NCBI GenBank assembly: GCA_042408925.1
Contig: JBHOQO010000137.1
Location: forward strand, 1-17,309
Length of the DNA stretch: 17,309 nucleotides
Source of the DNA: BPIH01 sp042408925
Lineage (GTDB): Bacteria; Chloroflexota; Limnocylindria; Limnocylindrales; CSP1-4
Direction: 5' to 3'
Shown: in pieces, positions 6,727-14,376 of the stretch
How positions within the stretch are numbered: position 1 is the stretch's first letter
How the letters are laid out: each line of letters starts with the position of its first letter
Notes under the pieces: model-generated
What the model saw: the letters and a program-made list of their open reading frames with translations, nothing else
Told to the model about the DNA's origin: nothing
The model's database searches: none
Position numbers and translations under genes: made by a program

Positions 6727-7914
6727 TCAAGACACTGGCGGATGGATTGGCTGGGGCGACTCGGCGACGGAGGCCGGATCGCCGCGACGGCCCGCCTCGT
6801 GGACGAGGTCGACGAGACGGCGAAGGACGTCGGCGTCGGTCTCGGGGTGGACGCCGTGCCCCAGGTTGAAGACGTGGCCCGGCCGTCCCCCCGCGGCGGC
6901 GAGGATCGCCCGGGTCTCGGCCTCGATCTCCGGCCACGGCCCCAGGAGGAGCCACGGGTCGAGGTTGCCCTGGACGGCTCGATCCTCGCCGACCCGCCGC
7001 CAGCCGTCGGCGAGGTCGATCCGCCAGTCGAGGCCGATGACGTCGCCGCCGGTCACCGCGATCTCGCCGAGGAGACCGGCGGTCCCGGTCCCGAAGACCG
7101 TGACCGGAACACCGAGCCCGGCGAGGCCGTCGAGGAGCCGCCGCATCGACGGCCGGACGAAGCGCCGGTAGTCGCCCGGCGAGCAGTCCCCGACCCAGGA
7201 GTCGAAGAGCTGGAGCGCCGCCGCGCCCGCCTCCACCTGGGCCCGCAGGAAGCCGACCGCCAGATCGGCGAGCCGATTGAGGAGCCGCTGGACGGTCGCC
7301 GGGTCGTGCCGCATGAGCCGCCGCAGGTTCGGGAACTCGGACCGGGTCCCGGCGCCCTCGACGACGTAGCAGGCGAGGGTGAACGGCGCGCCGGCGAAGC
7401 CGATGATGGGGACCTGGCTCGCCTGACGGGCGAGACCGATCGCCGCCGCCGTCGGCTCGAAGGCGCCGGGATCGATCGCCCCGGTCAGGCGGGCGAGGTC
7501 GGCGGCCGAGCGGACGGGCGGCTCGACGACCGGGCCGACCCCGTCGAGGAGTCGGACGCCGAGCCCCAGACCGGCGAGCGGCGTCGTGATGTCGGCGAAG
7601 ACGATCGCCGCGTCGACGCCGAGACGGGTCACCGGGAGGAGCGTGATCTCGGCCGCCAGCGCCGGGTCGGCGATGCAGGCCTCGAGCGACGCCCGGGACC
7701 GGATCGCCCGATACTCGGGGAGTGCCCGACCGGCCTGGCGCATGAACCAGACCGGGGTCGTGTCGACCGGGAGCCGCCGGCAGGCTCGGAGGTAGCGGGA
7801 CGCCGCGAGGTCCGCGCCGGTCGGTCGAGCCTGCGTGCCCGTCGGTCGAGCCTCCGTGCCGGTCGGTCGAGCCTCCGCCCGGGCGTCGACCCCGGTGCCG
7901 CTCAGGCCGCGCAC
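6727..7914 (-). CDS. hemE: Uroporphyrinogen decarboxylase
   Basis: HemE removes four acetate carboxyls from uroporphyrinogen III to give coproporphyrinogen III, the branch intermediate used by HemY here. The 395-residue protein carries PVWFMRQAGRALPEYR (54-69), VDAAIVFADITTPLAGLG (Asp108 as the catalytic Asp), GFAGAPFTLACYVVEG, GGDVIGLDWR and NLGHGVHPET. The invariant-looking RQAGR motif is intact; the following Tyr of many homologues is Ala. The start is GTG at 7914, overlapping the hemL stop by 13 nt. The first 35 residues have no counterpart in E. coli HemE, which begins near the RYLRA segment. This extension contains three 7-residue repeats, with no start codon between repeat and core, so the repeat is probably translated. 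Confidence 0.95.
   Translation of the reverse strand: MRGLSGTGVDARAEARPTGTEARPTGTQARPTGADLAASRYLRACRRLPVDTTPVWFMRQAGRALPEYRAIRSRASLEACIADPALAAEITLLPVTRLGVDAAIVFADITTPLAGLGLGVRLLDGVGPVVEPPVRSAADLARLTGAIDPGAFEPTAAAIGLARQASQVPIIGFAGAPFTLACYVVEGAGTRSEFPNLRRLMRHDPATVQRLLNRLADLAVGFLRAQVEAGAAALQLFDSWVGDCSPGDYRRFVRPSMRRLLDGLAGLGVPVTVFGTGTAGLLGEIAVTGGDVIGLDWRIDLADGWRRVGEDRAVQGNLDPWLLLGPWPEIEAETRAILAAAGGRPGHVFNLGHGVHPETDADVLRRLVDLVHEAGRRGDPASVAESPQPIHPPVS
7817..7879 (-). repeat. 21-bp in-frame tandem repeat at the HemE N-terminus
   Basis: Three 21-bp units (7817-7837, 7838-7858, 7859-7879) differ at only a few positions and encode EARPTGTEARPTGTQARPTG. They lie entirely in the HemE N-terminal extension. 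Confidence 0.93.
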
Positions 7915-9272
7915 GCGCGGAACGCCTCCCGGGCCGCAGCGACGGTCCGGGCGATCTCCGAATCGGTGTGGGCGAGGGAGACGAACCAGGCCTCGAACTG
8001 CGACGGCGGGACGAGGACGCCGGCCGCCCGCATCGCCCGGTGGAAGCGGGCGAAGGCCGCCGTGTCGCTCCGTCGCGCCGCGGCCGCGTCGGTCGGCGGA
8101 CGAGGAGCGAAGAAGACGGTCAGGATCGAGCCGACCCGGTTGATCGAGACCGGCACCCCCGCCTCGGCCGCCGCAGCTCGGAGACCGGCCTCGAGGGCGG
8201 CGCCGGTCCGTTCCAGCTCCCGGTACGCGGCCGGCGTGAGGAGGTCGAGGGTCGCGATCCCCGCCGCCATGGCGAGCGGGTGGCCGGCGAGGGTCCCGGC
8301 CTGGTAGACCGGCCCGACCGGCGCGACGAGATCGAGGAGCTCGGCTCGGCCGCCGTACGCCCCGATCGGCAGCCCGCCGCCGATGACCTTGCCGAGGGTC
8401 ACCAGATCGGGCTCGACGCCGTACCGCTCCACGGCCCCGCCGCGGGCGATTCGAAACCCGGTGATGACCTCGTCAAAGACGAGGAGGGCGCCGTCGGCGC
8501 TCGTGACCCGCCGGAGCCCCTCGAGAAAGCCCGGGGCGGGCGGGACCACGCCGACGTTCGCTGCGACGGGCTCGACGACGACGGCCGCGATCCGACCGGC
8601 GTGCTCGGCGAAGGCCCGGCCGACGGCCGCGAGGTCGTTGTACGGGACGACGAGGGTCTCGACCGACTGGGCGACGGTGACCCCGGCGCTCCCCGGCAGA
8701 CCGAGGGTGGCGAGGCCGGAGCCCGCCTCGACGAGGAGGCCGTCGACGTGGCCGTGGTAACCGCCGTCGAACTTCAGGACGAGGTCGCGACCCGTCGCCG
8801 CCCGGGCCACCCGGAGGGCGCTCATCGTCGCCTCGGTCCCGGAAGAGACGAAGCGGATCCGCTCGACGACCGGCATCGCCGCGGCGATCCGCTCGGCGAG
8901 CTCGACCTCGCGCGGGGTCGTCGCACCGAAGGGGCCGCCGTCCCGGGCCGCGTCCTCGACGGCGGCGACGACCGCCGGGTGGGCGTGGCCGAGGATCAGG
9001 GGCCCGAAGGCGCCGACGTAGTCAACGTACTCGACCCCGTCGACGTCCCAGACGAGCGGCCCCTCGCCCCGGACGAGGGTCGGCGGCTCGCCGCCGACGG
9101 CCCGATAGGCCCGGACGGGACTGTTGACCCCGCCCGGGAAGCGGGCGAGCGCCCGCTCCCGCCACGCGGCGGAGCGCTCGCCGGAGCGGTCGACGGAGCG
9201 GTCGGTCGCCGGCGGTTCCGCCCCGTCGCGTGCCGGAGCCGCCCGGTCGAGCCGCAGCGAGACCTCGCTCAT
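7902..9272 (-). CDS. hemL: Glutamate-1-semialdehyde 2,1-aminomutase
   Basis: HemL is a PLP-dependent enzyme converting glutamate-1-semialdehyde to 5-aminolevulinate, the second step of the C5 pathway begun by HemA. The 456-residue protein has FPGGVNSPVRAYRAVGG (45-61), VSSGTEATMSALR (142-154), FDGGYHGH, FDEVITGFR (266-274) and the PLP lysine in LVTLGKVIGGGLPIGAYGGR (Lys295). The start ATG at 9272 overlaps the hemQ stop (ATGA), implying translational coupling. The N-terminal 35 residues exceed the usual family start and include an xxRS tandem repeat. The C-terminus overlaps the hemE start. Confidence 0.96.
   Translation of the reverse strand: MSEVSLRLDRAAPARDGAEPPATDRSVDRSGERSAAWRERALARFPGGVNSPVRAYRAVGGEPPTLVRGEGPLVWDVDGVEYVDYVGAFGPLILGHAHPAVVAAVEDAARDGGPFGATTPREVELAERIAAAMPVVERIRFVSSGTEATMSALRVARAATGRDLVLKFDGGYHGHVDGLLVEAGSGLATLGLPGSAGVTVAQSVETLVVPYNDLAAVGRAFAEHAGRIAAVVVEPVAANVGVVPPAPGFLEGLRRVTSADGALLVFDEVITGFRIARGGAVERYGVEPDLVTLGKVIGGGLPIGAYGGRAELLDLVAPVGPVYQAGTLAGHPLAMAAGIATLDLLTPAAYRELERTGAALEAGLRAAAAEAGVPVSINRVGSILTVFFAPRPPTDAAAARRSDTAAFARFHRAMRAAGVLVPPSQFEAWFVSLAHTDSEIARTVAAAREAFRACAA
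9170..9205 (-). repeat. 12-bp in-frame tandem repeat at the HemL N-terminus
   Basis: Three 12-bp units (9170-9181, 9182-9193, 9194-9205) of the type CGGAGCGGTCGA encode RSVDRSGERS in the non-conserved N-terminal extension of HemL. Confidence 0.85.
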
Positions 9273-10015
9273 CGGTCGGCCGCTCCCGCCGCCCCGACCA
9301 CGGCCCGCTCCTCGCGCCCGACGGCCGCCGGCGCCGCCTGTTCGGCCGCCCCGAGGAGGGCGAGGATCTCCTCGATCGGCCGCTGGACCGCGGCGAGGAT
9401 CGGCGTGTCGCGGACCGTCGAGCGGCGCGCCTCGGTCGCCCGCAGCGCGTGGACGAGATCGCCGAAGGCGACGAGGTCCTCGGTCTCGTAGGCGACGAGG
9501 AAGTCGGGGTCGTCGAGGCCGAAGCTGTAGGCAAGGAGCTGGCGGACCTGCGGGAACGCCCGCCCGACCCGGATGTGTTCGTTCATCACCCCCTGGCGGG
9601 CTTCCCGGGCCATCAGGTACCAGTCGGTGCTCTTCGTGAACGGGTAGGCGACGAGGTAGCGGAGCCGCTCCCCATCGAGGATCGCCTGCTCCTGGGCGCT
9701 CGGGCGGTGGACGTACTGGGACGAGCCGGTCCGGCCGAGGAACGATTCCCGGACCGTGAGCCAGCCCCCGAACGACGTCCGCAGGAGCGCCGCGGCCGCC
9801 TCCTCGAGCCGATCGAGGGCCGGACCCGTCCGCCAGAGGAGGAGGTCGATCCCGGCCTGGAGACCGATCATCGAGTAGGTGACGGTCCGGACCTCCGCGA
9901 CGGCGTCGAGGGCGGCGGCGAAGGCCCGGCCGTCGGCGATCCGCTCGGCCGCCGGACGCCGGCGCCAGGCCGGGTCGACGCCGAGGGCGAGGGCGTGGAC
10001 AAAGGTGACGCTCAT
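9269..10015 (-). CDS. hemQ: Coproheme decarboxylase (chlorite dismutase-like HemQ/ChdC)
   Basis: HemQ oxidatively decarboxylates coproheme III to heme b using peroxide, the last step of the coproporphyrin-dependent pathway. The 248-residue protein belongs to the chlorite dismutase fold. It has YLVAYPFTKSTDWYLM, with Tyr124 and Lys128 in the spacing of the catalytic Tyr and Lys of known ChdC enzymes. The proximal heme ligand is His147 in MNEHIRVGRAFP, followed by AYSFGLDDPDFLVAYE and RRSTVRDTP. Tyr-to-His spacing of 23 matches actinobacterial rather than Firmicutes ChdC. A true chlorite dismutase is less likely given the heme operon. ATG at 10015 is preceded by GGAGG (10026-10030) at 10 nt; the frame is open upstream without homology. 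It overlaps hemL by 4 nt. Confidence 0.92.
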   Translation of the reverse strand: MSVTFVHALALGVDPAWRRRPAAERIADGRAFAAALDAVAEVRTVTYSMIGLQAGIDLLLWRTGPALDRLEEAAAALLRTSFGGWLTVRESFLGRTGSSQYVHRPSAQEQAILDGERLRYLVAYPFTKSTDWYLMAREARQGVMNEHIRVGRAFPQVRQLLAYSFGLDDPDFLVAYETEDLVAFGDLVHALRATEARRSTVRDTPILAAVQRPIEEILALLGAAEQAAPAAVGREERAVVGAAGAADR

Positions 10016-10088
10016 CGGTCGGGGACCTCCGGTGCAGGTTGGGTTCGAGGGTCGCGCCGGTGCGCGACGGTCCGGAGGGCTCGCACGC

Positions 10089-11138
10089 TCACCCCTCCTC
10101 GGCGAGCCAGCGGGCCGCATCGGCGGCTAGGTAGGTGACGATCCAGTCGGCGCCGGCCCGGGCGATCGCCGTCAGGAGCTCGAGACCGACCGCCCGCCGG
10201 TCGAGCCAGCCCCGCTCGGCCGCCGCCTCGAGCATCGCCACCTCGCCCGAGACGTGGTAGGCGGCAAGGGGGAGGTCGAACCGCTCCCGGGCCCGGGCGA
10301 GGAGGTCGAGGGAGGTGAGCGCCGGCTTGACCATGAGGGCGTCGGCCCCCTCGGCCGCGTCGAGGGCCAGCTCCCGGAGCGCGGCGCGGCCGTTCGCCGG
10401 GTCGAGCTGGTAGCTCCGCCGATCGCCGAAGGCGGGCGCCGAATCGGCCGCCTCTCGAAACGGCGCGTAGAGGGCCGAGGCGTGCTTCGAGGCATAGGCG
10501 AGGATCGCCGTGCCGGCGTACCCGGCCGCGTCGAGGCCGGCCCGGATCGCGGCGACCTGCCCGTCGAGCATCGCCGAGGGAGCGACGACGTCGGCCCCGG
10601 CGGCGGCATAGGTAACGGCCGCTTCGGCGAGGCGGGCGAGGCTCGGGTCGTTCGCGATCACCCCGTCGACGACGATCCCGCAGTGGCCGTGGGTCGTGTA
10701 CTCACAAAGGCAGACGTCGGCGAGGGCAACAAGCGGGAGATCCGCCTCGCGGAGGCGGCGGAGCGTCTCCGGGACGGGACCGGCCGGATCGGCGGCGGCT
10801 CGCCCCTCGGGATCCTTCGCTGCCGGGATGCCGAAGAGGAGGATCCCACCGACGCCGGTCGCGGCGAGCTCGGCCGCTCGCCGAACGGCCCGGTCGGGGC
10901 TCAGGCGCGCCTGACCCGGTAGCGAGCCGATCGGTTCCTCCCGATCGCGGCCCGGGACGACGAAGCACGGCGCGATGAGCTGGGCGGGGTGGAGGCGCGT
11001 CTCGCGCGCCAGGCGACGGAGGGCGAGGCTCGCACGGAGGCGCCGAGGGCGATGGAGGAGGCCGCGTTCGCCCGTCTCGAGCGGCCCGGTCGGGTCGACG
11101 GCAGTCATCGGTTCGCAGGGCTGGGTGGTCGTGTCCAT
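10089..11138 (-). CDS. hemB: Delta-aminolevulinic acid dehydratase (porphobilinogen synthase)
   Basis: HemB condenses two 5-aminolevulinates into porphobilinogen. The 349-residue protein carries both Schiff-base lysines: Lys218 in AYASKHASALYAPFREA and Lys271 in ADALMVKPALTSLDLL. The cysteine-rich metal site is DVCLCEYTTHGHCG (Cys143, Cys145, Cys153), which marks the zinc-dependent type. ATG at 11138 follows GGAG (11147-11150) by 8 nt; ATG at 11108 is an alternative. The gene begins 31 nt after hemD and is followed by a 73-nt gap before hemQ, the largest gap within the operon. Confidence 0.96.
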   Translation of the reverse strand: MDTTTQPCEPMTAVDPTGPLETGERGLLHRPRRLRASLALRRLARETRLHPAQLIAPCFVVPGRDREEPIGSLPGQARLSPDRAVRRAAELAATGVGGILLFGIPAAKDPEGRAAADPAGPVPETLRRLREADLPLVALADVCLCEYTTHGHCGIVVDGVIANDPSLARLAEAAVTYAAAGADVVAPSAMLDGQVAAIRAGLDAAGYAGTAILAYASKHASALYAPFREAADSAPAFGDRRSYQLDPANGRAALRELALDAAEGADALMVKPALTSLDLLARARERFDLPLAAYHVSGEVAMLEAAAERGWLDRRAVGLELLTAIARAGADWIVTYLAADAARWLAEEG

Positions 11139-11169
11139 GCGGGAGGCTCCACGGTGCGTCCGGATGCGG

Positions 11170-12018
11170 TCACGAAGCGACGGGCGACAGGATGGCGGCG
11201 ACGGCCCGAGCGAGCGACGGCGCGGCCGGCTCGGCGGCCACGAGGACCCGCTCGAACCCCTCGGCCCGGGCGACGGCCGCCGTCCGCGGTCCGACGACGA
11301 CCGCCGGCAGCCGCCGGGCCCGGGCGAGGGCGTCCGGGGTCGCGAGACGGCGAAGCCCCCGGATCGCCGATCCCGAGGCGAAGACGATGGCGGCGAGGTG
11401 CGGGTCGGCGAGGGCGAGCGCAAGCGGCATCCTCGAGCGCTCCGGCCCCTCCTGCGTCTCGTAGGCGACCGCCTCGACGACCCGGACGCCCGCCGCCCGA
11501 AGGCGCTCTGGGAGGTCGGCTGCGGCGGCGCTCGCCCTGGCGAGGACGACGGTCGCCTCGGGTCTCCGCCGCAGCGCGAGGTCGTCGAGGACCGCGGCGG
11601 CGAGGCTCGCCCCGTCGGCCCGCCTGGGAAGGAGCACGTCCCCGGCCCCGGCCGCCCGGAGCGGCCGGGCGGTGGCGTCCCCGACCGCCGCCCAGCGGAG
11701 CGTCGCGGGATCGATCCCGAACGCCGCCAGGCGGCCGAGGACGATCGCGGCGCCCCGCGGGCTCGTGACGATGAGCCGCTCGGCCGTCAGCGCCAGCCGG
11801 AGCGCGCCGTCCAGGACCTCGCCGGCCTCGGTTCCCGGCCGCACCGGCTCGAGGCGGACCGTCGGGACCATGCGAACCGTCCAGCCGCGCCGGCGGAGGG
11901 CTCGGACAAGCCCGCCCCGGGCCGCCGGATCCCCGGTCACGAGGACGACGTGCCGCCTCGCGCCGAGATCCGCCATCGGCGTCGGCCGACCGGCAGCCAC
12001 CACCGCAGCCTCGGTCAC
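11170..12018 (-). CDS. hemD: Uroporphyrinogen III synthase
   Basis: HemD cyclises hydroxymethylbilane with inversion of ring D. The family is poorly conserved, so the call rests on several weak motifs and on position. The 282-residue protein has an N-terminal HVVLVTGDPAARGGLVRAL, LIVTSPRGAAIVL, WAAVGDATARPLRAAG, VVEAVAYETQ, IVFASGSAIRGL and a C-terminal VVVGPRTAAVARAEGF, in the order expected for the two interlocking domains. The start is GTG at 12018, overlapping the hemC stop in GTGA; ATG at 11976, 14 codons in, is the alternative. The hemA-hemC-hemD order with overlaps is typical of heme operons. Confidence 0.88.
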   Translation of the reverse strand: MTEAAVVAAGRPTPMADLGARRHVVLVTGDPAARGGLVRALRRRGWTVRMVPTVRLEPVRPGTEAGEVLDGALRLALTAERLIVTSPRGAAIVLGRLAAFGIDPATLRWAAVGDATARPLRAAGAGDVLLPRRADGASLAAAVLDDLALRRRPEATVVLARASAAAADLPERLRAAGVRVVEAVAYETQEGPERSRMPLALALADPHLAAIVFASGSAIRGLRRLATPDALARARRLPAVVVGPRTAAVARAEGFERVLVAAEPAAPSLARAVAAILSPVAS

Positions 12019-13037
12019 CACCTGCCGCCTCCCCGCCCGACAGCACTCCGCCGGGCCGCCCGATCGCCCCCGGCGAGGAGCGCATCGGCGACGTCCCGCG
12101 CCAGATCGGCGGACGCTGACGCCGGACCGCGGCGGACGACGACCCGCCGGCCCCGACCGTCGGGCTCGACGACGCCGCCGAGGACCTCGAGGAGCGGCGG
12201 CTCGCCGGAGACGAACCGGGCGACGACCCCGATCGGCGCCCGGCACCCGCCGCCGAGCCGGGCGAGGACCGAACGCTCGACCTCGACGGCGAGGCGGACC
12301 GCCGGATCGTCGACGACGCGGAGAGCTTCGAGGGCTGGCCCTCGGGCACCGCCGGCCGGCCCGACGACGGCCTCGACGGCGAGAGCTCCCTGCCCCGGCG
12401 CCGGCGGCAGGAGGTCGAGGGGGAGGAGCGCGTCGATCCGGTCGGCGCGGCCGAGTCGGACGAGGCCGGCCGCAGCGAGGACGAGGGCGTCGACCTCGCC
12501 GGCGTCGAGGCGCCGGAGGCGCGTGTCGACGTTGCCGTGGAGAGGGACAATCGAGAGGTCGGGGCGCGCCGCGCGGAGGAAGCCGCCCCGACGGGGGCTG
12601 TCGGTCCCCACCCGAGCCCCTCTGGAGAGGAGCCCGAGGGGGTCCGCCGCCGCGCCCTGGTCTGCCACGCTCGCCGACCCGGCACCACCCGCCCGGGCCA
12701 GGACGAGGGCATCGCGCGGATCCCGACGATCGAGATAGGCGACGGCGATCCCGGTCGGACCGTCGAGCGGGACATCCTTCGCGCTGTGGACGGCGAGGTC
12801 GATCTCCCCGGCGAGGAGCGCCTCGCGGAGCGCCCCGACGAAGGCACCCTCGCCCCAGGCCGTGTCGGGCGGCCGCCGGTCGCCCGCGGTGACGATGGGG
12901 ACGAGCTCGACGGGGCGGCCGAGGGCCGCGAGGCGGTCGGCGACGAGGCCGGTCTGACACCGGGCGAGGGCCGAGCCGCGGGTGCCGAGTCGGAGGGCCG
13001 GCGCCTTAGGGGGCGCCGGCTGAGGCACCGCGGTCAC
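12015..13037 (-). CDS. hemC: Porphobilinogen deaminase (hydroxymethylbilane synthase)
   Basis: HemC polymerises four porphobilinogens into hydroxymethylbilane on a covalent dipyrromethane cofactor. The 340-residue protein has LRLGTRGSALARCQT (15-29), HSAKDVP with catalytic Asp88, PLHGNVDTRLRRL, APGQGALAVE (213-222) and LGGGCRAPIG, with Cys265 as the cofactor attachment site. The usual GTSSLRRQ segment reads GTDSPRRGG (144-152), keeping the two arginines but altering the flanks. It is preceded by a Gly/Ala-rich insertion (about 117-137). The start is GTG at 13037, overlapping the hemA stop in GTGA; the frame is open upstream only as an antisense-like extension across hemA. Confidence 0.95.
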   Translation of the reverse strand: MTAVPQPAPPKAPALRLGTRGSALARCQTGLVADRLAALGRPVELVPIVTAGDRRPPDTAWGEGAFVGALREALLAGEIDLAVHSAKDVPLDGPTGIAVAYLDRRDPRDALVLARAGGAGSASVADQGAAADPLGLLSRGARVGTDSPRRGGFLRAARPDLSIVPLHGNVDTRLRRLDAGEVDALVLAAAGLVRLGRADRIDALLPLDLLPPAPGQGALAVEAVVGPAGGARGPALEALRVVDDPAVRLAVEVERSVLARLGGGCRAPIGVVARFVSGEPPLLEVLGGVVEPDGRGRRVVVRRGPASASADLARDVADALLAGGDRAARRSAVGRGGGRW

Positions 13038-14368
13038 CGCTCGACCTGCTCCCCGATCGCCGCGAGCCCGCCACCTTCGCGGAGCCGCCGGATCGAGGGA
13101 TGGAGGAGCCGCGCAACGATCCGCCGGGTGTGGAGGGCGACGAGGTCCCGCTCCCGCGGCCCGAGGTCGGGCAGCCGCCGGAGGAGGATCTCGACCTCGG
13201 CGGCTCGAATCGCCTCCGCCCGGGCCTCGAGCGATCGGATCGCTGCGCCGGCCGCCCGGGCGACGAGCCAGCTCCGATACTCGGCGAGGCCTTCCAGGAC
13301 GAGGGATTCGGCTCGGTCCCGGTATGCGAGCTCGGCGCTCTTCGCCGCGGCCGAGGCCCCCACGGCGGCGATGGAGCCGTCGGCGAGCTCGTCGATCCCG
13401 ACGAAGTCCGACCCCAGCGCCCGGCGGATCGGAGCCGGGACGGCGCTCGGCGCCGAGAGGTCGACGATCGGCGGGCGGCGGTTGGGGCCGGGTCCTGGTC
13501 GCGCGTGATCGCCGGGCTCCCGCGCCAGCTCCGTCCATGGTCCGGCGAGGGCGACGAGGACCCCGTCCACTGCGCCGTCCTCCCAGTAACGGGCCGCCGT
13601 CGCGAGATCGAGTGCCGCACCGGCTCCGTCCAGCCTCCGGAGGAGCATGGCGGCGCGGCCCGCACGGCGGCTCGCCAGCAGGACCTGGGCCCCGGCTCTG
13701 GCGGCGGCCAGGGCGAGGAGGCGGCCCATCGTGCCGGCGCCGACGACGAGGACCGTCCGGCCCGCGAACCGCGACTCGGGGAGCCGGGCCGCGAGGGCGA
13801 GGACCGCCCGGCTGGCGAGCCCGTCGGTCGTCGGCCGGCCTGCGGCCCGGGCGGCCCGGCCCACCCGAAGGGCGATCTGGAAGAGGCGATCGAGCCGGGG
13901 GTCGAGCGGCCCCGTCCGCTTCGCCTCCCGGTGGGCCTCGCGAACCTGGCCGAGGATCTGCGCCTCGCCGACGACCGCGCTTTCGAGTCCGGCGGCGAGG
14001 CGGAGGACGTGGCGGGCGGCGTCGGGGCCGACCCGGACGACGAGCCCGTGCCACGGGAAGGCGGCTGCGACGGCTCGATCGGGCGGCGCGTCGATGCCGT
14101 GGAGCTCGACCCGGTGGCAGGTCGCGACGACGACGCGTCCGCGGTCGAGCCCGGCCTCGCGGAGGACGGCCAGGAAACGAGCCCGCTCGTCGGCCGTGGC
14201 CCGACCCGCCGTCGCCGCCACGACCCACGGCCAGTCGCCGCCGTGTCGGGATCGCTGGGGGCCCGCCTCGCTCCGCTCGTCGGAATCGTCCGCCGCCGCG
14301 GCGGCGGCGAGCCCGACCGCCGGGGGCATCGAGAACGAACCGCCGAAGCGACGCCGTGGCGCGGTCAC
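13034..14368 (-). CDS. hemA: Glutamyl-tRNA reductase
   Basis: HemA reduces glutamyl-tRNA to glutamate-1-semialdehyde with NADPH, the committed step to heme. The 444-residue protein has the thioester cysteine in ATCHRVELHG (Cys84), the GLESAVVGEAQILGQVREA segment (128-146), the NADPH-binding VLVVGAGTMGRLLA (206-219) and a C-terminal helical dimerisation region. The N-terminal catalytic domain is unusual: WVVAATAGRATADERARF (48-65) stands where other GluTRs have a longer segment with HKTAP, and the Asn after the active Cys is His. The first 45 residues are Ala-rich and poorly conserved. The start is GTG at 14368, 8 nt after the regulator stop; ATG at 14329 is a credible alternative. Confidence 0.93.
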   Translation of the reverse strand: MTAPRRRFGGSFSMPPAVGLAAAAAADDSDERSEAGPQRSRHGGDWPWVVAATAGRATADERARFLAVLREAGLDRGRVVVATCHRVELHGIDAPPDRAVAAAFPWHGLVVRVGPDAARHVLRLAAGLESAVVGEAQILGQVREAHREAKRTGPLDPRLDRLFQIALRVGRAARAAGRPTTDGLASRAVLALAARLPESRFAGRTVLVVGAGTMGRLLALAAARAGAQVLLASRRAGRAAMLLRRLDGAGAALDLATAARYWEDGAVDGVLVALAGPWTELAREPGDHARPGPGPNRRPPIVDLSAPSAVPAPIRRALGSDFVGIDELADGSIAAVGASAAAKSAELAYRDRAESLVLEGLAEYRSWLVARAAGAAIRSLEARAEAIRAAEVEILLRRLPDLGPRERDLVALHTRRIVARLLHPSIRRLREGGGLAAIGEQVER

Positions 14369-14376
14369 GTCCGAGC

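Noticed and set aside
9269..10015. True chlorite dismutase
   Set aside because: Operon context and the Tyr124/Lys128/His147 arrangement fit coproheme decarboxylase; nothing points to chlorite metabolism.
10016..10088. Riboswitch or internal promoter in the 73-nt hemB-hemQ gap
   Set aside because: Apart from the GGAGG of hemQ and a short GC-rich potential hairpin I see no -35/-10 pair or conserved aptamer pattern.
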